NCBI GenBank assembly: GCA_017962375.1
Contig: JAGCVJ010000015.1
Span: 186,001 to 250,000 of the forward strand
DNA length: 64,000 bases
Source: Bacteroidales bacterium
Lineage (GTDB): Bacteria > Bacteroidota > Bacteroidia > Bacteroidales > UBA932
Direction of reading: 5' to 3'
The notes under the pieces were generated by a model, which made no database searches, had not been told where the DNA came from, and saw only the letters and a list, made by a program, of their open reading frames with translations. The stretch's first letter is position 1, and each line of letters opens with the position of its first letter. Below are positions 1 to 8,128 of the stretch, piece by piece. The position numbers and the translations under genes are program-made.

Positions 1-262
1 TGGAAACAGTTGCAACCGCCGGATTGGAAGACGTCCACGCAGCGCTTTGGTCTGTAGCGTCGGAAGGAATTACGGTCAAAGTAATCTGAGCTGTAAAGCC
101 TACTCCCAGAGCAATTTTCACAGGAGCTATGCTTATAGAAGTCACCGGCACCTTCTTATTGGGCTCGGGGGTTATGGAATTGCCACCGCCGCCGCCCTTG
201 GAACATCCGGCAAAAGCAAAGAACATTGCCAGACAAACGAATATTGCAGATTTTGTTTTCAT
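1..262 (-). CDS. Lipoprotein with bacterial Ig-like (Big_2) domain, 3' end outside window
   Basis: The minus strand from ATG at 262 reads without stop to the window edge (87 codons). The N-terminus is a lipoprotein signal: MKTKSAIF, a hydrophobic core, then FAFAGC with Cys20 as the probable lipidated residue, followed by a glycine run typical of Bacteroidota surface or periplasmic lipoproteins. From about residue 45 the pattern of a BIG2 domain is visible: 'VIPSDATDQSAAWTSSNPAVATVS' type spacing, with the Trp and the SSNPxVATV strand. Such domains usually occur in tandem in adhesive or carbohydrate-binding surface proteins. The rest of the protein, and so its role, is outside the window. It is divergent from the aspartyl protease at 312, with only about 50 bp between the start codons. 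Confidence 0.8.
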   Translation of the reverse strand, partial: MKTKSAIFVCLAMFFAFAGCSKGGGGGNSITPEPNKKVPVTSISIAPVKIALGVGFTAQITLTVIPSDATDQSAAWTSSNPAVATVS

Positions 263-285
263 ACTCAAAAGTAAACATTTTCTCT

Positions 286-293
286 TATTTTTG
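286..293 (+). promoter_or_regulatory. -7 promoter element (TATTTTTG) for the aspartyl protease gene
   Basis: TATTTTTG fits the Bacteroidota -7 consensus TAnnTTTG and ends 18 nt before the ATG at 312. I see no TTTG at the usual -33 spacing, so only the -7 half is supported. Confidence 0.45.
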
Positions 294-311
294 TCTTTAA
301 ACACACGCATT

Positions 312-1484
312 ATGAAACGGATTCTCTTTATCGCGATGGTTTTGCTGCTGGGCCTGCAGGCTTTTGCCCAGAACAAGATGTTTGACATAAAGTATTACAG
401 GCACGTGTATGTTCCGTCAAAAGTCAACGGCCAGGATGCCTTGCTGATATTCGACACGGGCGCTCCATATACTTGTCTGGACAGCATTTACCGTGCTCAA
501 AGCCCGTACAAATACACCCAGATTGGCAACGCGAAAATGGGCGGAACTGGCAACAATGAACAGAAGGTGAAAGTCATATTCGGCGAACTCACTTATACCG
601 CCGGAGACAAGCAGTACACGAGCAAAGTTTCTCCTATCTTCCAGCTCAAGCCAATTACCGGCGATGCCGCTGACGGCCTTATGGGAATATCCGATTTAGG
701 AGGTGTTGTTATCGCGATAGACTACAAGAACAAAAAGATGGGGTTCTGGGACAAGGTTTCAGAAGCGGACATAAAAGGCTACACCCCTATTGCAATCAGA
801 TACGCCAACAACAGGATTTATGTTCCGCTAAGCGTGACAGTTGACAAAGACCGTACAATTCAGGGAGAATTCCTTATGGATCTGGGAAGCGGAGGAACCG
901 TTTCTTTCACCAGCGCCGTTGCCGCAAAAAACAACCTTCAGGACATCAAGCCGCAATTGCTTTACAATATGGCTGTTGGAGGCATAGGAGGATCTTCTTC
1001 CGGCTGTGATTTCAGGGCACAAAGTGCATCTGTAGGAGGCTTCAATCTGGAAAACATAACCGCAGATTACAGCCAGAACACCGGTGGAGCGCTCTCTGAC
1101 AGAGAATATCTAGGAATAGTGGGCAACGAATTTTGGGAAAGGTTTTACCTTATAATAGACCTCCCTAACAAAAAGCTGTACCTAAGGCCTAACGCAGATT
1201 TCAACAAGCCGTTTGACGCCCCGACAAGAGGCTTCGCCTATACCGACAGGAGCAAGACTCTCGGCTATTGGGTTGTCAACTGTCTTTATCGCGATTCAAA
1301 AGCGGAAAAAGCCGGCCTTAAAAACAGCGACCACATTCTCTCCGTCAACGGCAAAGACGTGAAAACCATCTCAATGGACGAGCAGCAGGCTTTCTTCAAG
1401 AACCTGAAATCCGTTACTCTGGAAATAGAAAGAGACGGAGCAAAAAGCACCGTCTCCTTCAACTTCGATGATCCTAAAATTTGA
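312..1484 (+). CDS. Secreted retropepsin-like aspartyl protease with C-terminal PDZ domain
   Basis: This 390-residue protein begins with a signal peptide (MKRILFIAMVLLLGLQAFAQ, probable cleavage after residue 20). Two aspartyl protease half-sites are visible: IFDTGAP with Asp48, and LMDLGSG with Asp190. This is the two-lobed arrangement of pepsin-like or tandem retropepsin-like enzymes. Residues about 315-385 form a PDZ-like domain ('AEKAGLKNSDHILSVNGKDV'), which normally binds peptide C-termini. I start it at ATG 312 because an upstream in-frame extension would run across the divergent lipoprotein start and has no signal peptide. The family is common in Bacteroidota and mostly uncharacterised; a periplasmic or surface peptidase is inferred. 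Its stop codon directly abuts that of the convergent Fic gene (TGATCA). Confidence 0.85.
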   Translation: MKRILFIAMVLLLGLQAFAQNKMFDIKYYRHVYVPSKVNGQDALLIFDTGAPYTCLDSIYRAQSPYKYTQIGNAKMGGTGNNEQKVKVIFGELTYTAGDKQYTSKVSPIFQLKPITGDAADGLMGISDLGGVVIAIDYKNKKMGFWDKVSEADIKGYTPIAIRYANNRIYVPLSVTVDKDRTIQGEFLMDLGSGGTVSFTSAVAAKNNLQDIKPQLLYNMAVGGIGGSSSGCDFRAQSASVGGFNLENITADYSQNTGGALSDREYLGIVGNEFWERFYLIIDLPNKKLYLRPNADFNKPFDAPTRGFAYTDRSKTLGYWVVNCLYRDSKAEKAGLKNSDHILSVNGKDVKTISMDEQQAFFKNLKSVTLEIERDGAKSTVSFNFDDPKI

Positions 1485-2519
1485 TCAAAAATATGTTTGA
1501 ACCGCAAAGGCGAATTGGTCTATAAATATCTTCTTAAAAGCCGATATATTATTCTGTTCGTAGAAAATAAGCATCGCCTTCTTATAGTCCACAGAATCTA
1601 CTGTCCTGAAAGATATCGGGCAACAATTGTTTGCAATGAGAATGGCGTTGCTGGTGATTCTGGCTGTTCGCTTGTTTCCGTCGGCAAAGGCCTGAATATA
1701 AGATATCAGCACCAGGGATAACAATGCTTTCTCAAAGACGTTTTCTTTGCTGTTGATGAGACGGCAAGTATCCTCCAAGGCCTCGCGAATCTGGTGTTCG
1801 TTGTCCAGGGGGCGGTAGTTTGTACCAGTTACACCCACACGGCGCTTTCGAATGCCTTTATCCACATCCAGTTCTTTAACCAGCAGTGTGTGCAATTTTT
1901 CTATGCGGCGGACAGAAAGAGCTTGGAAGTATTCGGGTTCAGCCAGAACAAAGTCCAGTGCGTCCTTGTGGTTGAGCAGCATTACAGCTTCTTCTTTTGT
2001 TTTTCCGGATGCAGTCTGCTTTTCCCTCAGGAGTTTTTCAGTTTCCAATAGAGAATATGTATTGCCTTCTATTTGAGAAGACTTCCAGCTTAAGTCTATA
2101 CCAAGGCGCTCCATTTCCTTGCGATACTCGGTAGGCGTTATTCCCTCCAGATTCTTGGTGAATTGAGTCTGCAAGCTAGCAAGTCTTTCTTTCTCTTCGG
2201 CTGTGAATATATCCACCTGGGGGAGAATATCATTTATGAGTTCAAAATTAAAAGCAGTTTGTACTTCGCGCTCGTCTGTTTCTTTCTGGAAGTATGTGTC
2301 AATGTTCAATTCCATTGTTATATGCGCCTGCGGTGATACGCTATAGCGCGTAGCGCGTCCTTGGCCAGTCACAATGGCAGATTTGCTTTGAACCAGAGAA
2401 GCGAGAAGACGCTTTACGGTGGCGGGGCTTTCTTTCATGTGCATTCCGGCTTCAATCTCGCTCCTGGAAGAGCTTGGATGATAGTGGAGGTACTGTAGTA
2501 TTTCGCTTTCTTTGGTCAT
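1485..2519 (-). CDS. Fic-domain protein with N-terminal winged helix, catalytic His replaced by Gln
   Basis: 344 residues. Residues about 1-65 look like a winged helix-turn-helix ('SSSRSEIEAGMHMKESPATVKRLLASLV'), suggesting DNA binding. The Fic core has a class II inhibitory motif, S147SQIEG152 (SxxxEG), and the Fic loop QAFADGNKRTAR at 276-287. The canonical loop is HxFx(D/E)GN(G/K)RxxR: here the first residue is Gln276, encoded by CAG, instead of the His that acts as general base in AMP transfer. The rest of the loop, including Asp280, Asn282, Arg284 and Arg287, is intact. The family usually transfers AMP to protein hydroxyls; this member may be inactive, altered, or mainly a regulator. I cannot tell whether the Gln is conserved in its subfamily. 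Four repeats sit just upstream of the start. Confidence 0.85.
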   Translation of the reverse strand: MTKESEILQYLHYHPSSSRSEIEAGMHMKESPATVKRLLASLVQSKSAIVTGQGRATRYSVSPQAHITMELNIDTYFQKETDEREVQTAFNFELINDILPQVDIFTAEEKERLASLQTQFTKNLEGITPTEYRKEMERLGIDLSWKSSQIEGNTYSLLETEKLLREKQTASGKTKEEAVMLLNHKDALDFVLAEPEYFQALSVRRIEKLHTLLVKELDVDKGIRKRRVGVTGTNYRPLDNEHQIREALEDTCRLINSKENVFEKALLSLVLISYIQAFADGNKRTARITSNAILIANNCCPISFRTVDSVDYKKAMLIFYEQNNISAFKKIFIDQFAFAVQTYF

Positions 2520-2532
2520 ATCTTTTGAAGTT

Positions 2533-2617
2533 TACGGCTCAAATATAACAAAAATACGGCTCATTCTAGAGGTTTTTGAGCCGTAACGTGGGTTATTTTG
2601 GCTTTTTTTGAGCCGTA
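2533..2617. promoter_or_regulatory. Operator-like array: four copies of TACGGCTCA upstream of the Fic gene
   Basis: The 117-bp gap between the Fic gene and the lipoprotein gene holds four exact copies of the 9-mer TACGGCTCA: direct at 2533-2541 and 2555-2563, inverted at 2577-2585 and 2609-2617. Spacings are 22, 22 and 32 bp, close to whole numbers of helical turns (2, 2 and 3). All are flanked by A/T runs; three of four continue as CTCAAA. Copy 1 overlaps the best -7 promoter match for the Fic gene (TATATTTG on the minus strand, 2547-2540). The simplest reading is autoregulation by the winged helix of the Fic protein, which is an inference. Confidence 0.65.
2540..2547 (-). promoter_or_regulatory. 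-7 promoter element (TATATTTG) of the Fic gene
   Basis: TATATTTG on the minus strand fits TAnnTTTG perfectly and ends 20 nt before the Fic start codon at 2519. Its last two bases overlap the first repeat copy, so a protein bound there would block RNA polymerase. Confidence 0.5.
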
Positions 2618-2636
2618 TTGTTGATTTAAATATAGT

Positions 2637-3359
2637 CTATTTGCAGACTGGGCGAACTGGGATGCCGTATTCGCGATCTATATAGTTCCAGTCTATGTCG
2701 TGGTCGCAGAAATACAGATAATCTGCATTATTGCTGACACCCTCGGGTGTGAAAGACCAGTAATAGCCGCCTTGTCCGCCAAGATTGGCGTTGCCGTCAA
2801 AGAAACCAGCGCCGGGGAGGAAGATGCTATTGCCGTTGGTTATGCTTGAAACCTTGTAGCCTGGTACGCCGTTCTTTTCAATCCATTCCCAGTTGCATTT
2901 TTCAATAAGCTCCTTGATTTCTTCAAGGGTTGGGGTGCGCCAGCCGTTGCCGAGTTTTACGGATGCTACGTCATCTTCTGGACCGAACTTCTTTTTGGTC
3001 AGCAGAAGGTCTCCGTTTACGTTTTTGTACCACTTGTAGTTCTGGGCGGAATACTCCTTCTTAGTTTCTATTTCACCCCATGCGTAATAGTCTCCGCTTT
3101 GTTCCGGAGAGGGGGCGCCTATGTTGCGGTCGGCCCACTTCACGGAAAGGCCGAGGTCAATGGCTGTTATTTCTGCCGGAACGGGTTCTTTGGCAACAGT
3201 GTCTTTTGCTGCTGGGGTTGTTGCGGTGTCAGCGACGTTTTCGGTGATTGCCTCGGTTTCAGTCGGTTGGGTTGAGTCTGTCTGATTCTGGGAAGAAGAC
3301 TTGCAACCGACAATGGTAAGGGCGGCAATAATCGATGAGAGTATTAAATATCGTTTCAT
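2637..3359 (-). CDS. Lipoprotein with FISUMP/DUF1566-type domain
   Basis: 240 residues. The N-terminus is a lipoprotein signal with a lipobox ending VGC (Cys19). A low-complexity Ser/Thr/Glu/Ala linker spans about residues 20-65. From about residue 68 it carries the pattern 'DLGLSVKWADRNIGAPSPEQSGDYYAWGE', then 'GNGWRTPTLEEIKELIEKC' and 'YYWSFT...VRPVCK', which is the Fibrobacter-succinogenes-major-paralogous type domain related to DUF1566, abundant in Bacteroidota surface lipoproteins. Function is unknown. It starts 5 bp after the lepA stop, so it is probably read through from lepA. The spacing to the Fic gene contains the repeat array and probably a separate promoter. Confidence 0.75.
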   Translation of the reverse strand: MKRYLILSSIIAALTIVGCKSSSQNQTDSTQPTETEAITENVADTATTPAAKDTVAKEPVPAEITAIDLGLSVKWADRNIGAPSPEQSGDYYAWGEIETKKEYSAQNYKWYKNVNGDLLLTKKKFGPEDDVASVKLGNGWRTPTLEEIKELIEKCNWEWIEKNGVPGYKVSSITNGNSIFLPGAGFFDGNANLGGQGGYYWSFTPEGVSNNADYLYFCDHDIDWNYIDREYGIPVRPVCK

Positions 3360-3364
3360 ACTGG

Positions 3365-5149
3365 TTATAGTTTAAGGACGGCCATAAAGGCGCTCTGAGG
3401 CACCTGAACCTGGCCTACCTGACGCATACGCTTTTTGCCTTTCTTCTGTTTTTCAAGGAGTTTGCGTTTTCTCGAGATGTCTCCGCCATAGCACTTGGCA
3501 GTAACATCTTTTCTTACCTGGCGGACGGTTTCTCTGGCAATGATCTTAGCCCCGATGGCAGCCTGGATGGCAATGTCAAACTGTTGTCTTGGAATAAGGT
3601 CTTTGAGTTTTTCACACATTCTTCTGCCGAAGTCGTAGGCGTGGTCTCTGTGGATCAGCGATGAAAGAGCGTCCACCTGCTCGCCGTTGAGAAGGATGTC
3701 GAGCTTTACAAGCTGGGCCGGGCGGTAATCGGTGATGTGGTAGTCGAATGAAGCATAACCCTTGGATATGCTCTTGAGCTTGTCGTAGAAGTCAAAGACT
3801 ATCTCGCTGAGCGGAAGGTCGAAGTTGAGCTCAACCCTGTCCGTGGTTATATAGTGCTGGCTTACAAGGGTGCCCCTCTTGTCCAGGCAAAGCTTCATGA
3901 TAGGGCCGAAGAAGTCTGCCTTGCTGATGACCTGGGCGCGGATGTAAGGCTCCTCGATATGGTCTATCATAGTAACCTCCGGAAGGCCGGAAGGGTTGTG
4001 GACATCCAGAACGTTGCCGTCGGTTGTATAGACCTTGAAGGAGACGTTAGGAACCGTGGTGATGCAGTCCATGTCGAACTCCCTGTAGAGCCTTTCTTGG
4101 ACTATCTCCAGATGAAGAAGGCCGAGGAATCCGCAGCGGAAACCGAAGCCCAGGGCCATAGAGCTTTCCGGCTCAAAAACCAGAGAAGCATCGTTGAGCT
4201 GAAGCTTTTCAAGAGAAACCTTGAGCTGATCGTATTCGTCTGTCTCTACGGGATATACGCCGGCAAAGACCATAGGTTTCACTTCCTCAAATCCGGCAAT
4301 GGCTTCCTTGCAAGGGTTCTGGACAGATGTAATAGTATCACCCACTTTTACCTCTACCGCGCTTTTTATTCCGCTTATGATGTAGCCTACGTTGCCGCAG
4401 GTGATTTCAGGCTTGGGGTTGAGCTTGAGGCCCATTGTACCAACCTCGTCTGCAACGTATTCCATGCCCGTGTTAAAGAACTTTACCTTCTCGCCTTTGT
4501 GAATGCTGCCGGCTTCAACCTTGAAGTAGGCGATGATGCCGCGGAACGGGTTGAAAACGGAATCGAATATCAGAGCCTGGAGCGGAGCGTCGGGATCTCC
4601 CACAGGAGCTGGAATTCTGTCAACAATAGCGTCAAGGATGGCGGGAACGCCTTCTCCGGTCTTGGCCGAGCACATGAGAACCTCGCTTGGGTCACACCCC
4701 AGAAGGTCGCAAACCTGGTCTCTGACAAGCTCCGGCTCGGCGGCTTCCATATCTATCTTGTTCAGGACAGGAATAATGGTAAGATCGTGATCCAACGCCA
4801 GATACAGGTTGGATATAGTCTGGGCCTGAATGCCCTGGGTGGCGTCCACAACAAGCAGAGCTCCTTCGCTGGAAGCAATGGAACGAGAAACCTCATAAGA
4901 GAAATCCACGTGTCCGGGAGTATCCAGAAGGTTGAGAGTATATTCCTGTCCGTCTTTGGTATATTTCATCTGAACGGCGTGGCTCTTGATGGTGATGCCC
5001 TTCTCCTTCTCCAGATCCATCGAGTCCAGCACCTGAGCCTCCATCTCGCGGCTGGTGACGGTGCCTGTTACCTCAAGCATCCTGTCCGCAAGAGTGGATT
5101 TGCCGTGGTCTATATGCGCTATTATGCAAAAGTTCCTGATATTTTTCAT
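3365..5149 (-). CDS. lepA: Elongation factor 4 (LepA), back-translocating ribosomal GTPase
   Basis: 594 residues, the usual length for LepA. The GTPase motifs are intact: AHIDHGKST near residue 11-19, [12 protein letters not shown] near 77-88, and NKID near 131-134. The C-terminus has the LepA-specific domain ending with the basic segment '[25 protein letters not shown]', which reaches towards the ribosomal A/P region. LepA binds stalled ribosomes and promotes back-translocation or late 30S assembly. Start at 5149 matches family N-termini ([19 protein letters not shown]). A -7 element lies only 7 nt upstream of this ATG, so the mRNA may have almost no leader. It is divergent from the transketolase operon. 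Confidence 0.97.
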   Translation of the reverse strand: MKNIRNFCIIAHIDHGKSTLADRMLEVTGTVTSREMEAQVLDSMDLEKEKGITIKSHAVQMKYTKDGQEYTLNLLDTPGHVDFSYEVSRSIASSEGALLVVDATQGIQAQTISNLYLALDHDLTIIPVLNKIDMEAAEPELVRDQVCDLLGCDPSEVLMCSAKTGEGVPAILDAIVDRIPAPVGDPDAPLQALIFDSVFNPFRGIIAYFKVEAGSIHKGEKVKFFNTGMEYVADEVGTMGLKLNPKPEITCGNVGYIISGIKSAVEVKVGDTITSVQNPCKEAIAGFEEVKPMVFAGVYPVETDEYDQLKVSLEKLQLNDASLVFEPESSMALGFGFRCGFLGLLHLEIVQERLYREFDMDCITTVPNVSFKVYTTDGNVLDVHNPSGLPEVTMIDHIEEPYIRAQVISKADFFGPIMKLCLDKRGTLVSQHYITTDRVELNFDLPLSEIVFDFYDKLKSISKGYASFDYHITDYRPAQLVKLDILLNGEQVDALSSLIHRDHAYDFGRRMCEKLKDLIPRQQFDIAIQAAIGAKIIARETVRQVRKDVTAKCYGGDISRKRKLLEKQKKGKKRMRQVGQVQVPQSAFMAVLKL

Positions 5150-5156
5150 CTCGATG

Positions 5157-5164
5157 CAAAAATA
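5157..5164 (-). promoter_or_regulatory. -7 promoter element (TATTTTTG) of lepA, 7 nt from the start codon
   Basis: TATTTTTG on the minus strand matches TAnnTTTG and ends 7 nt before the lepA ATG. With transcription starting about 3-5 nt after the element, the 5' leader would be only a few nucleotides. Confidence 0.5.
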
Positions 5165-5205
5165 ACTAAATTTACAATCAGTATAAAACCGATAATTTTT
5201 TGCTT

Positions 5206-6057
5206 ATGTCTGACATTCAAAGACTGAAAGATATTGCCAGTCAGATACGAAGAGACATCCTCCGTATGGTGACTCTGGCAAAGAGCGGGCATCCGGGAGG
5301 AAGCCTCAGCTCCACAGATGTTGTAACGGCGCTGTATTTCAGCAAGATGAAGCACGATCCAAAGAACTGGAACCGCACCGGACGGGGAATGGACATGTTC
5401 TTCCTCAGCTGCGGGCACGAGTCTCCTCTGCTTTACAGCGCGCTTGCCAGAAGCGGATATTTTCCGGTAGAAGAGCTCGCCACTTTCCGCAAGATAGGAA
5501 GCAGGCTTCAGGGCCATCCGGCAACGGATACCGGCCTTCCAGGAGTGTTTGAAGCCAGCGGCTCTCTGGGCCAGGGCCTCAGCGTGGCTGTTGGAGCGGC
5601 TCTTGGAAAGAAACTCGACGGAGATCCTAACAAAGTCTATTGCCTTGTGGGAGACGGAGAAAGCCAGGAGGGCCAGATATGGGAAGCCGCGCAGTTTGCC
5701 TCACACCACAAAGTGAACAACCTGATTGCATTTACAGACTGGAACGGACAGCAGATAGACGGAACCACAGAAGAAGTCATTGGCCCGGACCATCTGGACC
5801 AGAGGTGGAAAGCCTTCGGCTGGAATGTGGTCATAGCAGAAGACGGCAACAGCATAGAAGACATTTTCTCAGCGATAAAACTAGCGGAGGAACTGCAGCA
5901 GATTGAGCCGAAACCGGTAATGATCATGCTCAAGACCGTTATGGGAAAGGGCGTGGATTTTATGGAAGGCACATGCAAGTGGCACGGCAAGGCCCCTAAG
6001 CCGGAAGAGTGCGAGGCAGCCCTCAAGCAAATACCTGAAACCCTCGGAGATTTTTAA
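5206..6057 (+). CDS. Transketolase, N-terminal (TPP-binding) subunit
   Basis: 283 residues, corresponding to the first third of a full-length transketolase. The thiamine diphosphate fold is visible: 'GHPGGSLSSTDVVTALYF', 'SCGHESPLLYSALA', and the TPP/Mg2+ motif GDGESQEG...NN near residues 146-175. Transketolase moves two-carbon units between sugar phosphates in the non-oxidative pentose phosphate pathway. The pyrimidine-binding and C-terminal parts are in the next gene, 19 nt downstream; such split transketolases are normal in several phyla, so this is not a frameshift. I use ATG 5206; a TTG two codons earlier is possible but unlikely. Confidence 0.92.
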   Translation: MSDIQRLKDIASQIRRDILRMVTLAKSGHPGGSLSSTDVVTALYFSKMKHDPKNWNRTGRGMDMFFLSCGHESPLLYSALARSGYFPVEELATFRKIGSRLQGHPATDTGLPGVFEASGSLGQGLSVAVGAALGKKLDGDPNKVYCLVGDGESQEGQIWEAAQFASHHKVNNLIAFTDWNGQQIDGTTEEVIGPDHLDQRWKAFGWNVVIAEDGNSIEDIFSAIKLAEELQQIEPKPVMIMLKTVMGKGVDFMEGTCKWHGKAPKPEECEAALKQIPETLGDF

Positions 6058-6076
6058 CCATTAAAACATCTGGAAA

Positions 6077-7030
6077 ATGACAAAGTACACAAATACAGGA
6101 AACAAGGATACGCGCTCAGGATTCGGAGAAGGACTTCTCGCTATCGGAAGGGAGTGCAAAGATGTTGTGGCTCTTGCCGCCGACCTCAAGGGTTCGGTTA
6201 AGATGGACGCTTTCGCAAAGGAATTTCCGGACAGGTTTTTCCAGGCCGGAATCGCTGAGGCAAATATGATAAATGTGGCTGCGGGTCTTTCTCTCAATGG
6301 AAAGATTCCGTTTGTGGGCACTTTTGCGGCCTTTGCCGCAGGAAGAGTTTATGACCAGGTAAGAATGGCCGTAGCCTATTCCGAGACAAACGTGAAGATT
6401 GCGGCATCGCACGCCGGAATCACCCTGGGAGAAGACGGGGCCACCCACCAGATTCTGGAAGACATAGGCCTTATGAGAATGCTTCCGGGAATGGCGGTTG
6501 TAGTGCCTTGCGACTTCAACCAGACAAAGAACGCCACCATTGCCGCCGCCAAGTGGAACGGCCCGGTTTACCTGAGGTTCGGAAGGCCGAGCGTGCCTAA
6601 CTTCACTCCGGAAAACGAAGCCTTTGAAATCGGAAAGGCTTATAAGCTCAACGACGGAAAAGATGTGTCTATACTTGCAACCGGACATCTTGTATGGGAG
6701 GCCTTGCTCGCAGCACAAGAGCTGGAAAAAGAAGGCGTAACGGCAGACGTTATAAACATTGCCACCATAAAGCCGCTTGACTATGACACCGTTATGGAGT
6801 CTATAAAGAAGACCGGATGCGTGGTTACGGCAGAAGAGCATTTCATCTTCGGAGGAATGGGAGAAATGATTGCAGGATTGCTGAGCTCACATCATCCTGC
6901 GCCGCTGGAGTTTGTGGCCATTGCCGACAAGTTCGGCCAGAGCGGAACCCCGGCAGAACTGATGAAGGCTTACGGTCTTGACGCAGAACATATTGTGGCC
7001 GCGGCAAGACGAGCCATCGCCCGGAAATAA
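6077..7030 (+). CDS. Transketolase, C-terminal (pyrimidine-binding) subunit
   Basis: 317 residues. It contains the transketolase Pyr domain ('RFFQAGIAEANMINVAAGLSLNGKIPFVGTFAAFAAGRVYDQVR', with the conserved Glu of the AGIAE motif that activates TPP), the loop 'SHAGITLGEDGATHQILEDIGLMR', and the C-terminal transketolase domain ('VSILATGHLVWEALLAAQEL', 'EEHFIFGGMGEMIAGLL'). It pairs with the upstream gene to form one active enzyme, with active sites at subunit interfaces. It is followed after only 3 bp by an ECF sigma factor gene, so the sigma factor is probably co-transcribed with central sugar metabolism. Confidence 0.92.
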   Translation: MTKYTNTGNKDTRSGFGEGLLAIGRECKDVVALAADLKGSVKMDAFAKEFPDRFFQAGIAEANMINVAAGLSLNGKIPFVGTFAAFAAGRVYDQVRMAVAYSETNVKIAASHAGITLGEDGATHQILEDIGLMRMLPGMAVVVPCDFNQTKNATIAAAKWNGPVYLRFGRPSVPNFTPENEAFEIGKAYKLNDGKDVSILATGHLVWEALLAAQELEKEGVTADVINIATIKPLDYDTVMESIKKTGCVVTAEEHFIFGGMGEMIAGLLSSHHPAPLEFVAIADKFGQSGTPAELMKAYGLDAEHIVAAARRAIARK

Positions 7031-7033
7031 TAC

Positions 7034-7582
7034 ATGACTGATAAGGATATTCTGGAGATTTTTAAATCTGAAGGCGGGCAGAACCAAGCGTTCAACCTGA
7101 TAGTAAGAGAGTACTCTCAGAGGCTGTACTGGCATCTGAGAGAACTTGTCTTTTCTCACGAAGACGCCGATGACCTGCTCCAGAATACCTTTATGAAAGC
7201 CTGGAGCGCCCTTCCGAAATTCAGGGCGGAAAGCGGGCTTTACACCTGGCTTTACAGAATTGCCACCAACGAAGCTTTCACCTTCCTCAAGAAAGAGAGG
7301 TTTAACAACAAGTTCTCCCTAACGTCATACGAAACCAAGCTCGCAAACCGCATTGCCGCAGACCCGTATTTCAGGGGAGACACCATACAGATGCTGCTTC
7401 AGCACGAGGTTGCCAAACTGCCTGACAGGCAAAGGGCTATATTCTCAATGCGGTACTTCCAGGAGATGGAATACGCTAAAATTGCCGAAATTCTGGACAG
7501 CAATCCGGATGCGGTAAAGGCATCTTACTCGCTGGCTTACAAGAAGATAGAGAAGAATCTCAAGGAATTTGGAAAATTCTGA
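7034..7582 (+). CDS. ECF-family RNA polymerase sigma factor
   Basis: 182 residues, typical of ECF (group 4) sigma factors. Sigma region 2 spans about residues 20-95 ('EDADDLLQNTFMKAWSALPKF', 'YTWLYRIATNEAFTFLKKE'). Region 4 spans about 125-180 ('LPDRQRAIFSMRYFQEMEYAKIAEILDSNPDAVKASYSLAYKKIEKNL'), the helix-turn-helix that reads the -35/-33 element. Three downstream genes fit a membrane-signalling set: a single-span protein and a secreted protein resembling the 'sensor of ECF-type sigma factor' group. Linked to transketolase by a 3-bp gap. Confidence 0.93.
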   Translation: MTDKDILEIFKSEGGQNQAFNLIVREYSQRLYWHLRELVFSHEDADDLLQNTFMKAWSALPKFRAESGLYTWLYRIATNEAFTFLKKERFNNKFSLTSYETKLANRIAADPYFRGDTIQMLLQHEVAKLPDRQRAIFSMRYFQEMEYAKIAEILDSNPDAVKASYSLAYKKIEKNLKEFGKF

Positions 7583-7634
7583 TTTTACTTTGGAGGGTGA
7601 ACAATATCTAAATATCGGTGAATTTGAAAAGATT

Positions 7635-8117
7635 ATGGAAAGGAACAATGAAAAAGATATCCTGCAGAAAGATGGAATGAGAACTATCCCGTTCTCCGTT
7701 CCTGAGGGGTATTTTGACAGTGTAGAGGAAAGGCTGAGGGAAAGGACCTTCCAGACCAAGCCTTCCGGATGGGGGTCTTGGACCAAGGCTCTCAAGGCTT
7801 CTCTGGCCCTGGCCGCCTCGTTCCTGCTGGTAGCGGGAATGGGATGGGGCATAATGAAACTCACCAGCATCCACCAGAGTAAGGCTATAGCCCAGAGCTC
7901 TCTTACGGAAGAGGGCAATATGATGCTGGACAGCCTTGTAAACAAGTTCGGCGCCATAGAGGTTGTGGATATTTACAGCAACTCCCTGGCACAGGACGTG
8001 GAGGAAGATTTCGACGATCTTTCAGATGACGAGTTTGACGCCCTTGAAGAATACATCACCACGATGGCTCCTTCTTATCCGGGACTAATCGCAGAAGAAA
8101 TTACATCTAACAGATAA
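7635..8117 (+). CDS. Single-span membrane protein, candidate anti-sigma factor
   Basis: 160 residues from ATG 7635. A longer reading from a TTG at 7569 would overlap the sigma factor gene by 14 bp; TTG starts are rare here, so I prefer the ATG. The N-terminal ~50 residues are cytoplasmic and hold 'IPFSVPEGYFDSVEERL', a motif common in Bacteroidota proteins encoded next to ECF sigma factors. One transmembrane helix lies at about 54-76, then an acidic periplasmic tail ('DVEEDFDDLSDDEFDALEEY'). Position directly after the sigma gene and the topology fit an anti-sigma factor that tethers the sigma factor at the inner membrane. No ZAS zinc motif (HxxxCxxC) is present, so this is an inference from context. 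Confidence 0.65.
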   Translation: MERNNEKDILQKDGMRTIPFSVPEGYFDSVEERLRERTFQTKPSGWGSWTKALKASLALAASFLLVAGMGWGIMKLTSIHQSKAIAQSSLTEEGNMMLDSLVNKFGAIEVVDIYSNSLAQDVEEDFDDLSDDEFDALEEYITTMAPSYPGLIAEEITSNR

Positions 8118-8128
8118 ATATTGCAATC

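Noticed and set aside
1432-1456. Hairpin GAGACGG/CCGTCTC at the end of the aspartyl protease gene as a Fic terminator
   Set aside because: The stem is good, but the T-tract on the minus strand is interrupted (TTTCTATTT), so I do not list it as a terminator.
3854-5227. A 457-codon open frame opposite lepA
   Set aside because: A shadow of lepA codon usage; the translated product resembles nothing and starts inside lepA.
5206-7030. Transketolase split as a frameshift pseudogene
   Set aside because: A 19-nt gap with separate start codons, intact TPP and Pyr domains, and known split forms in other phyla point to a normal two-gene enzyme.
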